Source: Clostridia bacterium
Lineage (GTDB): Bacteria; Bacillota; Clostridia; Acetivibrionales; DSM-2933
Length of the DNA: 64,000 nucleotides
Assembly: GCA_026416815.1 (NCBI GenBank)
Contig: JAOAEJ010000058.1
Span: 34,065 to 98,064 of the forward strand
Direction: 5' to 3'
The translations under genes were made by a program, and so were the position numbers. The number at the start of each line of letters is the position of its first letter. Position 1 is the first letter of the stretch. Below are positions 35,753 to 43,680 of the stretch, piece by piece. The notes beneath the pieces were generated by a model. It was not told the DNA's origin and searched no databases. It worked only from the letters and a program-made list of their open reading frames with translations.

Positions 35753-35781
35753 TTGCAATGGATACAGCAGCCGTATATAAT
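35753..35781 (+). promoter_or_regulatory. promoter of ppnP
   Basis: TTGCAA (35753) and perfect TATAAT (35776) with a 17-base spacer, about 50 bases before the ppnP start. Confidence 0.8.
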
Positions 35782-35834
35782 GTTAATACTGTCCATGTTT
35801 TTAAATTTATAATTTGTTTTACAGGAGGATTATT

Positions 35835-36152
35835 ATGGACCGTTTCGAAAATGTAGCAGTAGTAAAGAAAGCTAATGTATATTTTGATGGTAAGGTTACA
35901 AGTCGTACAGTATTGTTTGATAACGGAGAAAAGAAAACTCTGGGTATTATGATGCCGGGAGAATATGAGTTTGGAACAGCCGATAAGGAAATAATGGAGA
36001 TTCTGGGGGGAAGCATGGAGGTTTTACTGCCCGGAAATGATAGTTGGGTGACTATTAGTGAAGGACAATCTTTCAAGGTGCCTGCAAATTCCAAGTTTAA
36101 GTTGGTAATAAAGGAAGTAGCCGATTACTGCTGTTCTTACATAAAAGAGTAA
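35835..36152 (+). CDS. ppnP: pyrimidine/purine nucleoside phosphorylase (PpnP/YaiE family)
   Basis: A 105-residue cupin-fold protein that in Escherichia coli splits nucleosides with phosphate. It has the DUF1255 features: [25 protein letters not shown] at the N-terminus, [32 protein letters not shown] in the middle, and [24 protein letters not shown] at the end. AGGAGG before ATG 35835 fixes the start; an upstream ATG adds seven residues that overlap the site. It may feed bases to the purine salvage genes further along. A hairpin with a weak U-tract follows at 36197. Confidence 0.9.
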   Translation: MDRFENVAVVKKANVYFDGKVTSRTVLFDNGEKKTLGIMMPGEYEFGTADKEIMEILGGSMEVLLPGNDSWVTISEGQSFKVPANSKFKLVIKEVADYCCSYIKE

Positions 36153-36196
36153 AATCAGCTTTATATTATTTGCTGCAATAAGTATGTTTTCAGCAA

Positions 36197-36240
36197 CTAC
36201 AGAACACGGGATGTTTCTATCTGTTCTGTAGTTGTTTGTG
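36197..36240 (+). terminator. terminator of ppnP
   Basis: CAACTACAGAACA pairs with TGTTCTGTAGTTG around a 14-base loop, followed by TTTGTGTATTT. Confidence 0.75.
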
Positions 36241-36452
36241 TATTTATGAGTTATAAAAATTGTGTGTTTGTATAGCATAAAATTGGGTATGTAACCTAAT
36301 TACATATAATAAGGTTGTCCGAAAAAAGACTACCGAATAGCCAAAGAATGTCTACTATTAAAGTTTTGTTGATTAATATAATATGTTTTATATAATTAAT
36401 ATAGATTTGCTTTGAAGTAAAAATAATAAATTTTGCTAAGGGTGAGAAAATA

Positions 36453-37262
36453 ATGGAACTGACAAATAAATTAGATTCATTGAAGTCAAGTATCAAAAGT
36501 ATGGAAAAATTAGTTATAGCATTTTCTGGTGGTGTGGACAGCACATTTCTTCTTAAGGTGGCTTATGATGTGCTGAAAGATAATGTTATTGCAGTTACAG
36601 CCCGCTCGTCTACATATCCTGAAAGGGAATATAAAGAAGCTGTAGATTTTATAACAAAACTGGGTGCAAAGCACATAACTATAGTCTCGGAAGAACTAGA
36701 TATTGAGGGCTTTTCCAGTAATCCGGTAAATAGGTGCTATTATTGCAAAAAAGAACTCTTTACAAAAATTCAGGAAATCGCAATACAGAATAACATAAAG
36801 TATATAGCCGATGGCTCAAATGTAGACGACCTTGGAGACTACAGGCCGGGAATGCAGGCATTGAAGGAATTGCAGGTTGTGAGCCCTTTGAGGGAAGCTG
36901 GGATGACAAAAGATGATATAAGGATACTGTCAAAGGATATGGATCTGCCAACATGGGATAAGCAGGCGTTTGCATGCCTGTCGTCAAGGTTTCCCTATGG
37001 ACAGGAGATAACCAGGGAAAAGCTTGAAATGGTGGATAAGGCGGAGCAGTTTTTGATGGATTTGGGCTTTAAACAGCTTAGGGTAAGACACCATGGTGAT
37101 GTTGCGAGAATAGAGGTTGCAGCCCATGACCGTAAAAAGTTCTTTGATGAAGAGTTGATGGACAGGGTTTATGCTCGATTCAAAGAGATAGGATTTATGT
37201 ATGTATCCCTTGATTTGAAGGGATATAGAACCGGGAGCATGAATGAGGCTATAGGAAAGTAA
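36453..37262 (+). CDS. larE: LarE, ATP-dependent sacrificial sulfur transferase
   Basis: Builds the dithio form of the nickel-pincer nucleotide cofactor. The 269-residue protein has the PP-loop SGGVDS at 25-30 and VNRCYYCKKELF near 92-103. WDKQAFACLSSRFPYG (168-183) contains Cys175, aligned with Cys176 of Lactiplantibacillus LarE, the cysteine that donates its own sulfur. It is therefore a sacrificial, single-turnover type rather than the three-cysteine catalytic type. The start has GGTGAG upstream. It is followed by a long hairpin, a DUF2520-type gene, larB and larC; no larA is present here. Confidence 0.93.
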   Translation: MELTNKLDSLKSSIKSMEKLVIAFSGGVDSTFLLKVAYDVLKDNVIAVTARSSTYPEREYKEAVDFITKLGAKHITIVSEELDIEGFSSNPVNRCYYCKKELFTKIQEIAIQNNIKYIADGSNVDDLGDYRPGMQALKELQVVSPLREAGMTKDDIRILSKDMDLPTWDKQAFACLSSRFPYGQEITREKLEMVDKAEQFLMDLGFKQLRVRHHGDVARIEVAAHDRKKFFDEELMDRVYARFKEIGFMYVSLDLKGYRTGSMNEAIGK

Positions 37263-37278
37263 GGACAGTTTATAGTAA

Positions 37279-37339
37279 AAGTGATATCCAGTTAGGCAAA
37301 TCGCATTTACCACAGCTCATTGTCTAACTGGATATCACT
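37279..37339. other. 16-bp stem with 29-base loop between larE and the DUF2520-type gene
   Basis: AGTGATATCCAGTTAG pairs perfectly with CTAACTGGATATCACT. No U-tract follows, so it is not a typical terminator; it could be an mRNA-processing or partial-attenuation structure. It sits 20 bases after larE. Confidence 0.6.
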
Positions 37340-37376
37340 AAGTTTACAGTAAACTATCTTAAGTGATGGTGATTGG

Positions 37377-38240
37377 ATGAGGTTTGGAGTTATAGGTGCA
37401 GGCAAACTAGGATGTGCTTTAGCAATCGGTTTGCACAGGAAGGGATATGAAATTTCCGGTGTCTGTAGTAGAAACGAAGAGTCGGTTACATTTTTGGGTA
37501 ATATATTAGGCAAGAGGTTTAATAATAACCTGGGCGATACAGTAAAGAGTTCCGATGTGGTGTTTATAACTGTGCCGGATACGCAGCTGGAATCAGTTGC
37601 AGGTAATATAGGAAGCTTGGTTGATGGTGAGAGTTTACAGGGCAAAGTATTCCTGCACTGCAGTGGGGCGTTGACTTCCGATGTACTGACTTCCATAAGT
37701 AGTAGGGCATATATAGGCTCGCTTCACCCAATACAGACTTTTGCCGATAGGGAAAAGGGTTGGACAGGGCTTGATGGCATAAGTTTCGGATTCGAAGGTT
37801 GTGTTGAGGCTGAGGGATGTGCCTTCAGTATAGTAAAAATATTTAATGGAAATATGATAACCATTCGCAAGGAAGATAAGCCTGTATACCATGCAGCCGC
37901 CTGTATGTTATCCAATTACACTGTTGCTCTGTGCTATATGGCTGAAAAGCTGTTTGATAGTATAGGTATTGAACCTGCTGCAGGTATCAATGCATTCTTA
38001 CCCCTTGTAGAAAAGACTGTGGATAATATTAAAGCTCTTGGCAGTGAAGGGGCTCTCACAGGGCCTATTTCGAGGGGAGACGGCAATGTGGTGGGTGAGC
38101 ACATTAAATCGTTGAATTTGAAATGTCCGCAGGTATTGGAAGTTTACAAAATCATGGGTACTACTACAGTTGAATTAGCCTTGAAAAAAGGAAGTATCAC
38201 CTGTGAGAATGCCGAAATACTTAAGAAGCTGCTTAAATAA
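37377..38240 (+). CDS. Rossmann-fold DUF2520-type oxidoreductase
   Basis: A 287-residue protein with an N-terminal NAD(P)-binding fold (FGVIGAGKLGCALAIGLHRKGYEISGVCSRN) and SSDVVFITVPDTQLESVA. It has the LHCSGALTSDVL and GSLHPIQTFAD blocks typical of the Rossmann-like plus DUF2520 architecture. The C-terminal helical domain (YHAAACMLSNYTVALCYMAEKLF...) resembles ketopantoate reductase-type dimer domains. Substrate unknown; in other genomes it often lies next to pantothenate genes. Here it is inside the lar cluster, 18 bases before larB, so a link to the cofactor pathway is worth testing. Confidence 0.8.
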   Translation: MRFGVIGAGKLGCALAIGLHRKGYEISGVCSRNEESVTFLGNILGKRFNNNLGDTVKSSDVVFITVPDTQLESVAGNIGSLVDGESLQGKVFLHCSGALTSDVLTSISSRAYIGSLHPIQTFADREKGWTGLDGISFGFEGCVEAEGCAFSIVKIFNGNMITIRKEDKPVYHAAACMLSNYTVALCYMAEKLFDSIGIEPAAGINAFLPLVEKTVDNIKALGSEGALTGPISRGDGNVVGEHIKSLNLKCPQVLEVYKIMGTTTVELALKKGSITCENAEILKKLLK

Positions 38241-38258
38241 CAGGAGGTTGAACCTTTT

Positions 38259-39005
38259 ATGGATGCCGAAAGCTTAAAACAACTGCTGGAGAATGTACGG
38301 GATGGGGGCGTAAGTATAAACGATGCCCTGGAGGAATTAAAAAAGCTGCCTTTTGAAGATCTAGGATTTGCAAAGGTGGATCATCATAGAAATATAAGGA
38401 ATGGTTACCCTGAGGTTATTTACAGCCAGGGTAAGACGGTAGAACAGATTAAAGCTATCGTGCAGAGGTTGATGGAGAAGAACAACAATATAATGGCTAC
38501 CAGGGCAGGAAAAGAGGTATATGAGGCTGTAAGGGAGATTACCGACGATGCGGTTTATCATGAGATGGCAAGGATTGTCGTGGTAAAGCGAAGAGAGATT
38601 GAGGTATCGGATAAGATAGTAGCTGTTGTGACTGCCGGGACTTCTGATATTCCTGTAGCGGAAGAGGCTGCTGTAACCGCAGAGACTTTGGGCAACAGGG
38701 TTGAGAGGGTATACGATGTCGGTGTTGCCGGTATTCACAGACTTTTCGCCAGAGCTGATATAATTATGAAGGCCAATGTACTGATTGTAGTTGCCGGGAT
38801 GGAAGGTGCACTGGCAAGTGTTGTGGGAGGTATGGTTGACAAACCGGTTATAGCTGTTCCTACAAGTGTAGGGTATGGAGCTAATTTTGGTGGGCTGTCG
38901 GCACTCCTCACTATGCTTAACAGTTGTGCAAGCGGTGTAAGCGTGGTAAATATAGATAATGGCTTTGGAGCCGGATACATGGCCAGTATGATTAACAAGC
39001 TGTAA
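38259..39005 (+). CDS. larB: LarB, nickel-pincer cofactor carboxylase
   Basis: Carboxylates and hydrolyses nicotinic acid adenine dinucleotide to start nickel-pincer nucleotide synthesis. The 248-residue protein has an N-terminal helical region with [24 protein letters not shown] and a C-terminal PurE-like domain with [22 protein letters not shown]. These continue with [40 protein letters not shown] and NIDNGFGAG, all diagnostic. GGAGG lies before the ATG. It sits between the DUF2520-type gene and larC with short gaps, in one operon. Confidence 0.95.
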   Translation: MDAESLKQLLENVRDGGVSINDALEELKKLPFEDLGFAKVDHHRNIRNGYPEVIYSQGKTVEQIKAIVQRLMEKNNNIMATRAGKEVYEAVREITDDAVYHEMARIVVVKRREIEVSDKIVAVVTAGTSDIPVAEEAAVTAETLGNRVERVYDVGVAGIHRLFARADIIMKANVLIVVAGMEGALASVVGGMVDKPVIAVPTSVGYGANFGGLSALLTMLNSCASGVSVVNIDNGFGAGYMASMINKL

Positions 39006-39026
39006 TAGGTTTGCGGAGGATTTATT

Positions 39027-40343
39027 ATGAAGATACTTTATTTTGACTGTTTTTCAGGGATTAGCGGTGATATGACCCTTGGTGCTTTGCTCAATATGGG
39101 TATAGATAAGGAAGTGTTTAGGCGGGAGTTGGATAAGCTAAACCTTTCCGGTTATGATATAAATATAAAAACAAAATTAAAAAACGGAATTGCAGGAACA
39201 GATGTTGATGTAGTAGTATATGATGAACATAATCACACCAGTGAACTAGAAGAGCATTGCGCTGGTGCGCATGAGGATAATCACGACCACCATGAACACA
39301 AACACCATCATCATCATAATCATAACCACCATCATGGAAAAAATCAGCATAAACATCATCACCATGGCCATAAGCACGGTCGTAACCTGGTGGATATCGA
39401 AAATCTAATTGAGGCTAGTGGGTTGACTGAGCGCGTTAAAGAGCTAAGTAAAAAGATTTTTAGAGAAATCGCAAAAGCAGAAGCCAAAGTACATAATAAG
39501 CCGGTGGATGAGGTACATTTCCACGAAGTTGGCGCTGTTGATTCCATTGTGGATATTGTTGGGGTTGCTATTTGTATTGATCTGCTGAATGTTGACAGGA
39601 TATTTTCATCACCTCTGCATGACGGAAAAGGGTTTATTAAGTGCCAGCACGGAATGATGCCGGTACCTGTACCTGCGGTTATGGAAATGCTTAAGGATAG
39701 CAATATTCCTCTTATTACTGAGGATGTGAATACCGAGCTGGTGACGCCCACCGGTATGGGGATTATAAAATGCCTTTCGTCATCCTTTGGGGATATGCCG
39801 TCGGTTACTATTGAAAAGGTAGGCTACGGAATGGGCAAAAGAGAGACGGGGAGGTTTAATGCCCTTAGGGTTGTAATGGGTACGCTGTGTGAAAAAGCCG
39901 GCTTTGAGGACGAGATAGCAGTGCTTGAAACTAATATAGATGACATGTCTCCGGAGATACTGGGGTATACTATGGAGTGCTTGTTGGAAAACGGGGCGCT
40001 TGATGTGTTCTATACCCCAATTTATATGAAGAAAAGCAGGCCTGCTGTAATGCTTACTGTGCTGGGAAAAAAAGAGGATGAAGAGAAGCTTGCAGGCATT
40101 ATACTCAGAGAGACATCCACTCTTGGTGTGAGAAGGAGTACATCAAAGAGATATGTTTTGGGAAGGGAAATCATGAAGGTAGATACCGGGCTGGGAGAGG
40201 TACGGGTAAAGGTTGCACTGGGAGAAGGTATAAAGAGGTTTGCTCCGGAGTATGAGGACTGCAGGGAGATTGCAAGGATGAGCGGAATGCCCATTGATAG
40301 TGTGTATAAGATGGTGCAGGAGAAAATTAAAGATATCATATAG
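39027..40343 (+). CDS. larC: LarC, nickel-pincer cofactor nickel insertase
   Basis: Inserts nickel into the pincer cofactor (CTP-dependent cyclometallase). A single 438-residue frame, unlike the frameshifted larC1/larC2 of Lactiplantibacillus. It starts KILYFDCFSGISGDMTLGAL and has KPVDEVHFHEVGAVDSIVDIVG, ELVTPTGMGIIK and ETNIDDMSPEILGY, the conserved family blocks. Residues about 70-115 form a striking His-rich insert with more than 25 histidines, probably a nickel store. GGAGG lies upstream of the ATG. It is followed by a radical SAM gene 14 bases on. Confidence 0.95.
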   Translation: MKILYFDCFSGISGDMTLGALLNMGIDKEVFRRELDKLNLSGYDINIKTKLKNGIAGTDVDVVVYDEHNHTSELEEHCAGAHEDNHDHHEHKHHHHHNHNHHHGKNQHKHHHHGHKHGRNLVDIENLIEASGLTERVKELSKKIFREIAKAEAKVHNKPVDEVHFHEVGAVDSIVDIVGVAICIDLLNVDRIFSSPLHDGKGFIKCQHGMMPVPVPAVMEMLKDSNIPLITEDVNTELVTPTGMGIIKCLSSSFGDMPSVTIEKVGYGMGKRETGRFNALRVVMGTLCEKAGFEDEIAVLETNIDDMSPEILGYTMECLLENGALDVFYTPIYMKKSRPAVMLTVLGKKEDEEKLAGIILRETSTLGVRRSTSKRYVLGREIMKVDTGLGEVRVKVALGEGIKRFAPEYEDCREIARMSGMPIDSVYKMVQEKIKDII

Positions 40344-40357
40344 GAGAAAAGTATAAG

Positions 40358-41293
40358 TTGCTGTATTACAAGTTTTCTGAATACCTTAAAAGTAGATATG
40401 GTACAAAGGTTTATAAGCTTCCTGTGAATATACCTGTCACATGTCCCAACCGAGATGGAAGGTTGAGCGGAAGGGGATGTATATTCTGCGGTGAGGAAGG
40501 GGCAGGATTTGAGAATCTGTCCAATACGTTGAATGTGACTGAGCAGCTGAGGCTGAATTCAAAATATATAGGTGAAAATTATAAGCCTGAGAGGTTTATT
40601 GCTTATTTTCAGAATTTCTCAAATACTTATCTGCCGTTAGAAAGGTTCAAGGAGTATATAAACGAGGCGTGTGTAGAGAATATAGTGGCTATTTATATTT
40701 CTACCCGTCCCGATTGCATAAATGATAGGTACCTGGAGTTTTTAAAGGATATAAAAGAAACAAAAAATATAGATATAGTGATAGAGTTGGGGCTTCAGAC
40801 GGTAAATTATCATACTCTCAAGCTTCTGAACAGGGGACACCTACTGGCGGAGTTCATAGACGCTATGGTGAGAATAAACAGGCATGGACTGGAATCCTGC
40901 GTACATTATATTGTTGACCTTCCCATGGACACCATTGATGATGTAGTGGAGGGGGCAAGGATAATATCCGCTCTCGGAGTTAATCAGGTTAAGTGCCACT
41001 CCATGTACATTCTGAAGGATACTGATTTGGGGGAGATGTACAGTAGGGGAGATATTAAACCTGTTGCTCTGGATGAGTATATAGAAAGGATAATAACTTT
41101 TCTTGAATACCTTAGCCCCGAGACGGTTATTCAGAGACTTATCGGACGTGCTCCTGAGGAAAGGAGTCTTTTCTGCAACTGGAGTACAAGTTGGTGGAAG
41201 ATACGGGACATGATTGAGGAAAAAATGCTGCAGGAAGAAAGATATCAAGGAAAGAAATTTGGATATTTGAACGGTAAAACATGCTTGTTTTAA
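40358..41293 (+). CDS. radical SAM protein, TIGR01212/YhcC family
   Basis: A 311-residue protein starting at TTG 40358 with AGGAG 11 bases upstream. The cluster-binding cysteines are in VTCPNRDGRLSGRGCIFCGEEG (near 26-48), the spaced pattern of this family. FIAYFQNFSNTYLPLERFK and the downstream ELGLQTVNYHTLKLLNRGH are the SAM-binding barrel motifs. Function of the family is not established, although relatives act on tRNA or cofactors. It probably shares the lar transcript. Its stop lies inside the perfect 76-bp palindrome. Confidence 0.88.
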   Translation: MLYYKFSEYLKSRYGTKVYKLPVNIPVTCPNRDGRLSGRGCIFCGEEGAGFENLSNTLNVTEQLRLNSKYIGENYKPERFIAYFQNFSNTYLPLERFKEYINEACVENIVAIYISTRPDCINDRYLEFLKDIKETKNIDIVIELGLQTVNYHTLKLLNRGHLLAEFIDAMVRINRHGLESCVHYIVDLPMDTIDDVVEGARIISALGVNQVKCHSMYILKDTDLGEMYSRGDIKPVALDEYIERIITFLEYLSPETVIQRLIGRAPEERSLFCNWSTSWWKIRDMIEEKMLQEERYQGKKFGYLNGKTCLF

Positions 41294-41365
41294 ACACAAC
41301 CTGTAAACCCAAAAGCTCCCAGTTCATATGAACTGGGAGCTTTTGGGTTTACAGGTTGTGTTTAA
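41290..41365. terminator. perfect 76-bp palindrome, bidirectional terminator
   Basis: Two 38-base arms meet without a loop at 41327/41328 (centre GTTCATATGAAC). The left arm includes the stop codon of the radical SAM gene; the right arm ends four bases before the stop of the minus-strand CBM gene. It should form a very stable hairpin in both transcripts, or a cruciform in DNA. Confidence 0.95.
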
Positions 41366-41368
41366 TGC

Positions 41369-42103
41369 TTATTGTGCATAGTTAGCGCCAAAGTTGTTAT
41401 CCCAGTAGGTTATTCCATTTACAGTATACGAGATAGCATACTTGACGGTTGAGCCGGTTGGTATCGGAGCGGAAAAGTTCCAGTCTTCAAGTCCATTACC
41501 AAGGTCAGTGCCGTAGGTAGCGTTTACATCGTTGTATGTAGCCCAATTATCCGTTGTATAACGTACTTTTACCTGCTTGTTGTATGCGAGGTTTTTCAAT
41601 ACAATGTTTCCGTTAAGAGCAGTTTGGGTTTTAGATGAGTATCTTAGAGCGACCGTACTTTTTTGAAGGAGATTTGTAGGAGCGTACCAAGCCATGTAAT
41701 AGCCTATTCCGCCATTGTCATCCCAATATATAGAACCGTTGACTTCATATTTTATTTTAAAGGTACAGCTTGAAGCCCAAACCCCCGGTGTTTTGAAGTA
41801 CCATGCTTCATAGCCGTCTCCGCTTGTACTGAAATACGTTGCTGCAACCTCTTGCCATTCGGAACTACCGTATTTGTAAACTACAGTTACTTTTTTATTG
41901 TATGCAAGATTTTTAATAGCGATATATCCTTCCGCATAAAAGCTGCTTGTAGGATTGTACCCTGGAGCTTTAGCATAATAAAGCTCTACGTTAGGTGAGG
42001 TCGCATTTGCTGTTTGGGAAAATACTCCCGGCAGCGCCGTAAATACAATACAAAATATTAGTAAAAGTACCAGTAACTTAGAAAAAAGATTCTTTCTGTT
42101 CAT
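41369..42103 (-). CDS. secreted protein with two CBM21-like starch-binding modules
   Basis: A 244-residue protein with a signal peptide (NLFSKLLVLLLIFCIVFTALPGVFSQTANA). Two tandem modules follow, about 40-140 and 145-244. Each repeats G-x-IA/IV-[LI]KNLAYNK-x-V-x-V-[VR]Y, then a W and Y/W pair (YEAWYFKTP; LEDWNFSAP), then I-x-Y-x-VNG-x-[TI]YWD[DN]N. This is the pattern of family 21 carbohydrate-binding modules, which bind starch. There is no catalytic domain, so it is a binding or surface-recruiting protein. The paralogue is next to it. GGAGG lies upstream of the ATG. Confidence 0.88.
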   Translation of the reverse strand: MNRKNLFSKLLVLLLIFCIVFTALPGVFSQTANATSPNVELYYAKAPGYNPTSSFYAEGYIAIKNLAYNKKVTVVYKYGSSEWQEVAATYFSTSGDGYEAWYFKTPGVWASSCTFKIKYEVNGSIYWDDNGGIGYYMAWYAPTNLLQKSTVALRYSSKTQTALNGNIVLKNLAYNKQVKVRYTTDNWATYNDVNATYGTDLGNGLEDWNFSAPIPTGSTVKYAISYTVNGITYWDNNFGANYAQ

Positions 42104-42363
42104 TAATAATTCCTCCTATAAGTAAATTGTAATAAAGTAAATAAATTACTTTATGCAAAAATAATACCAAAAACTATTATTATATGTAAATGTTATTAAT
42201 GCATTAAATTTGCTCACACAAAGAGGTAATTTTTGTTATATATGTAGAAAATTAAGATTGTTACTATGCAATATGACCAAATTTGAATCTAGTAATCTCC
42301 AGTTAGGCAAGGAGCTATGCCAAGTACGACTTGCCTAGCTAGTGCCTTGTAACAGAATTCGTT

Positions 42364-42491
42364 TCTATATAAATTGCAAAAAAGAACCTACAACGAAGTT
42401 CTCCCTAAATCTTTTTTGCAATTTGTTACCTTAAATTATATTGCCATAGCTAAATTTTTCCTTGTAATATCATTATCGCAGCTTATATAAT
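42364..42491 (-). repeat. 128-bp dispersed repeat, copy C (inverted)
   Basis: Same element as at 7342 and 31164, on the minus strand. Stem AAATTGCAAAAAAGA/TCTTTTTTGCAATTT and loop TTTAGGGAGAACTTCGTTG are identical to copy A. The first stem is partly broken (AGCTATGGCA instead of CATTATCGCA). Ends TCTATATAA/TTATATAA. It sits between the two CBM21-like genes, 260 bases from the start of the downstream one. Confidence 0.9.
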
Positions 42492-42513
42492 AACGAGAGT
42501 TTAGGTATTCAAT

Positions 42514-42555
42514 AAAAAAACTCCTCAACTTGTTAGCGATTTGAGGAGTTTTTTT
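42514..42555 (-). terminator. terminator of the upstream CBM21-like gene
   Basis: On minus, AAAAAAACTCCTCAA pairs with TTGAGGAGTTTTTTT around a 12-base loop. It shows that the two CBM genes are separate transcripts. Confidence 0.9.
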
Positions 42556-42576
42556 AAAACTATTTAATAGTAGTAA

Positions 42577-43314
42577 TTATATGGTATAGTTAGCACCAAA
42601 ATTGTTATCCCAGTATGTAACACCGTTTACAATATAATATATGGAGAATTTTACTGTAGAACCGGATGGTATGACATCGGTGAAATTCCAGCTTTCAAGT
42701 CCATTACCCAGATCGGTGCCGAAAGTTGCACTTACATCTTTATACGTAGCCCAGTTGTTTGTTGTATAACGTACTTTTACCTGTTTATTGTATGCTAGGT
42801 TTTTTAATACTATAGTACCGGAGAAGGAAGTATCGTTTTTAATCACTCTGTCTTTGATAACTACGCTTTTCTGGAGGACAAAGGTAGGGGCATACCATGC
42901 TAATTTATAGTTGTTACCGCCGTTGTTGTCCCAATATGTAGTTCCATTTACGTCATACTTTATAGCAAAAGTGCAGGTTGAACTACCGTCAGTGCTGGGA
43001 GTTTTGAAATACCATGATTCGAGGCCGTCACTGGTTGTTCTGAAGTAGGAAGCTGCAACATCATACCAGTCGGAGCCGTTGTAGGTATAGCGAACAGTTA
43101 CCTTTTTAATTGCTCCTAGATTTTGAATAGCTACATAACCTTCAGCAAAGAAAGAACCTACAGGATTATACTGTGGAGACTTTGCATAATACAGCTCTAC
43201 CGGTTTTGTAGCTGCCTGTGCTGTCTTTACGAATACACCTGATGCTGCTACGAATAGCATGCAAAATGCCATTGTAAGGCTTAAAAGTTTTGAAAAAGTT
43301 TTTTTGTTGTTCAT
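42577..43314 (-). CDS. secreted protein with two CBM21-like starch-binding modules, paralogue
   Basis: A 245-residue paralogue of the protein at 41369. Start chosen at ATG 43314 behind AAGGAGG; an ATG at 43398 would add 28 residues without a ribosome site. Signal peptide KTFSKLLSLTMAFCMLFVAASGVFVKTAQA. The two modules have the same landmarks (AIQNLGAIKKVTVRYTYNGSDW; LESWYFKTP; NGTTYWDNNGGNNY; IVLKNLAYNKQVKVRYTTNNWATYKDV; NGVTYWDNNFGANY). The second module is nearly identical in the two proteins, whereas the first differs more, pointing to recent duplication or conversion. Confidence 0.88.
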   Translation of the reverse strand: MNNKKTFSKLLSLTMAFCMLFVAASGVFVKTAQAATKPVELYYAKSPQYNPVGSFFAEGYVAIQNLGAIKKVTVRYTYNGSDWYDVAASYFRTTSDGLESWYFKTPSTDGSSTCTFAIKYDVNGTTYWDNNGGNNYKLAWYAPTFVLQKSVVIKDRVIKNDTSFSGTIVLKNLAYNKQVKVRYTTNNWATYKDVSATFGTDLGNGLESWNFTDVIPSGSTVKFSIYYIVNGVTYWDNNFGANYTI

Positions 43315-43680
43315 TTTAAAATGCCTCCTTATATTTTTGTATAGCTTGTCCGACATAGGAGATTTTGAGCCTGTATGACGTTTACAAAATAATACCAAAT
43401 TGCAAAAATAGTGTAAATGTAAAGATTGTTAAATTTTTATTAAAGGTGAAGATTTTTTTTAGGTCATTTGCACAATAATAAAGATGGTTTACTGTAAGCT
43501 ATTTTTAAGTGAATACTATGGTTGTATAGCTTTTAAGTAATAGTATAAAAATTTTTTTGCAATAAGCCTTAAATTCCTATATAATATTACATTATAATGC
43601 AGAAAAAAGCTTTGAAAGGAAGGATATACCTGGGTTTGAGACATTTTTCCTTTCAGCTTGACAAAAAAGGAGTTGTTATT

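Noticed and set aside
43399..43680. Riboswitch upstream of guaA
   Set aside because: Only a weak GAAAGGAA/TTCCTTTC hairpin; no recognised aptamer.
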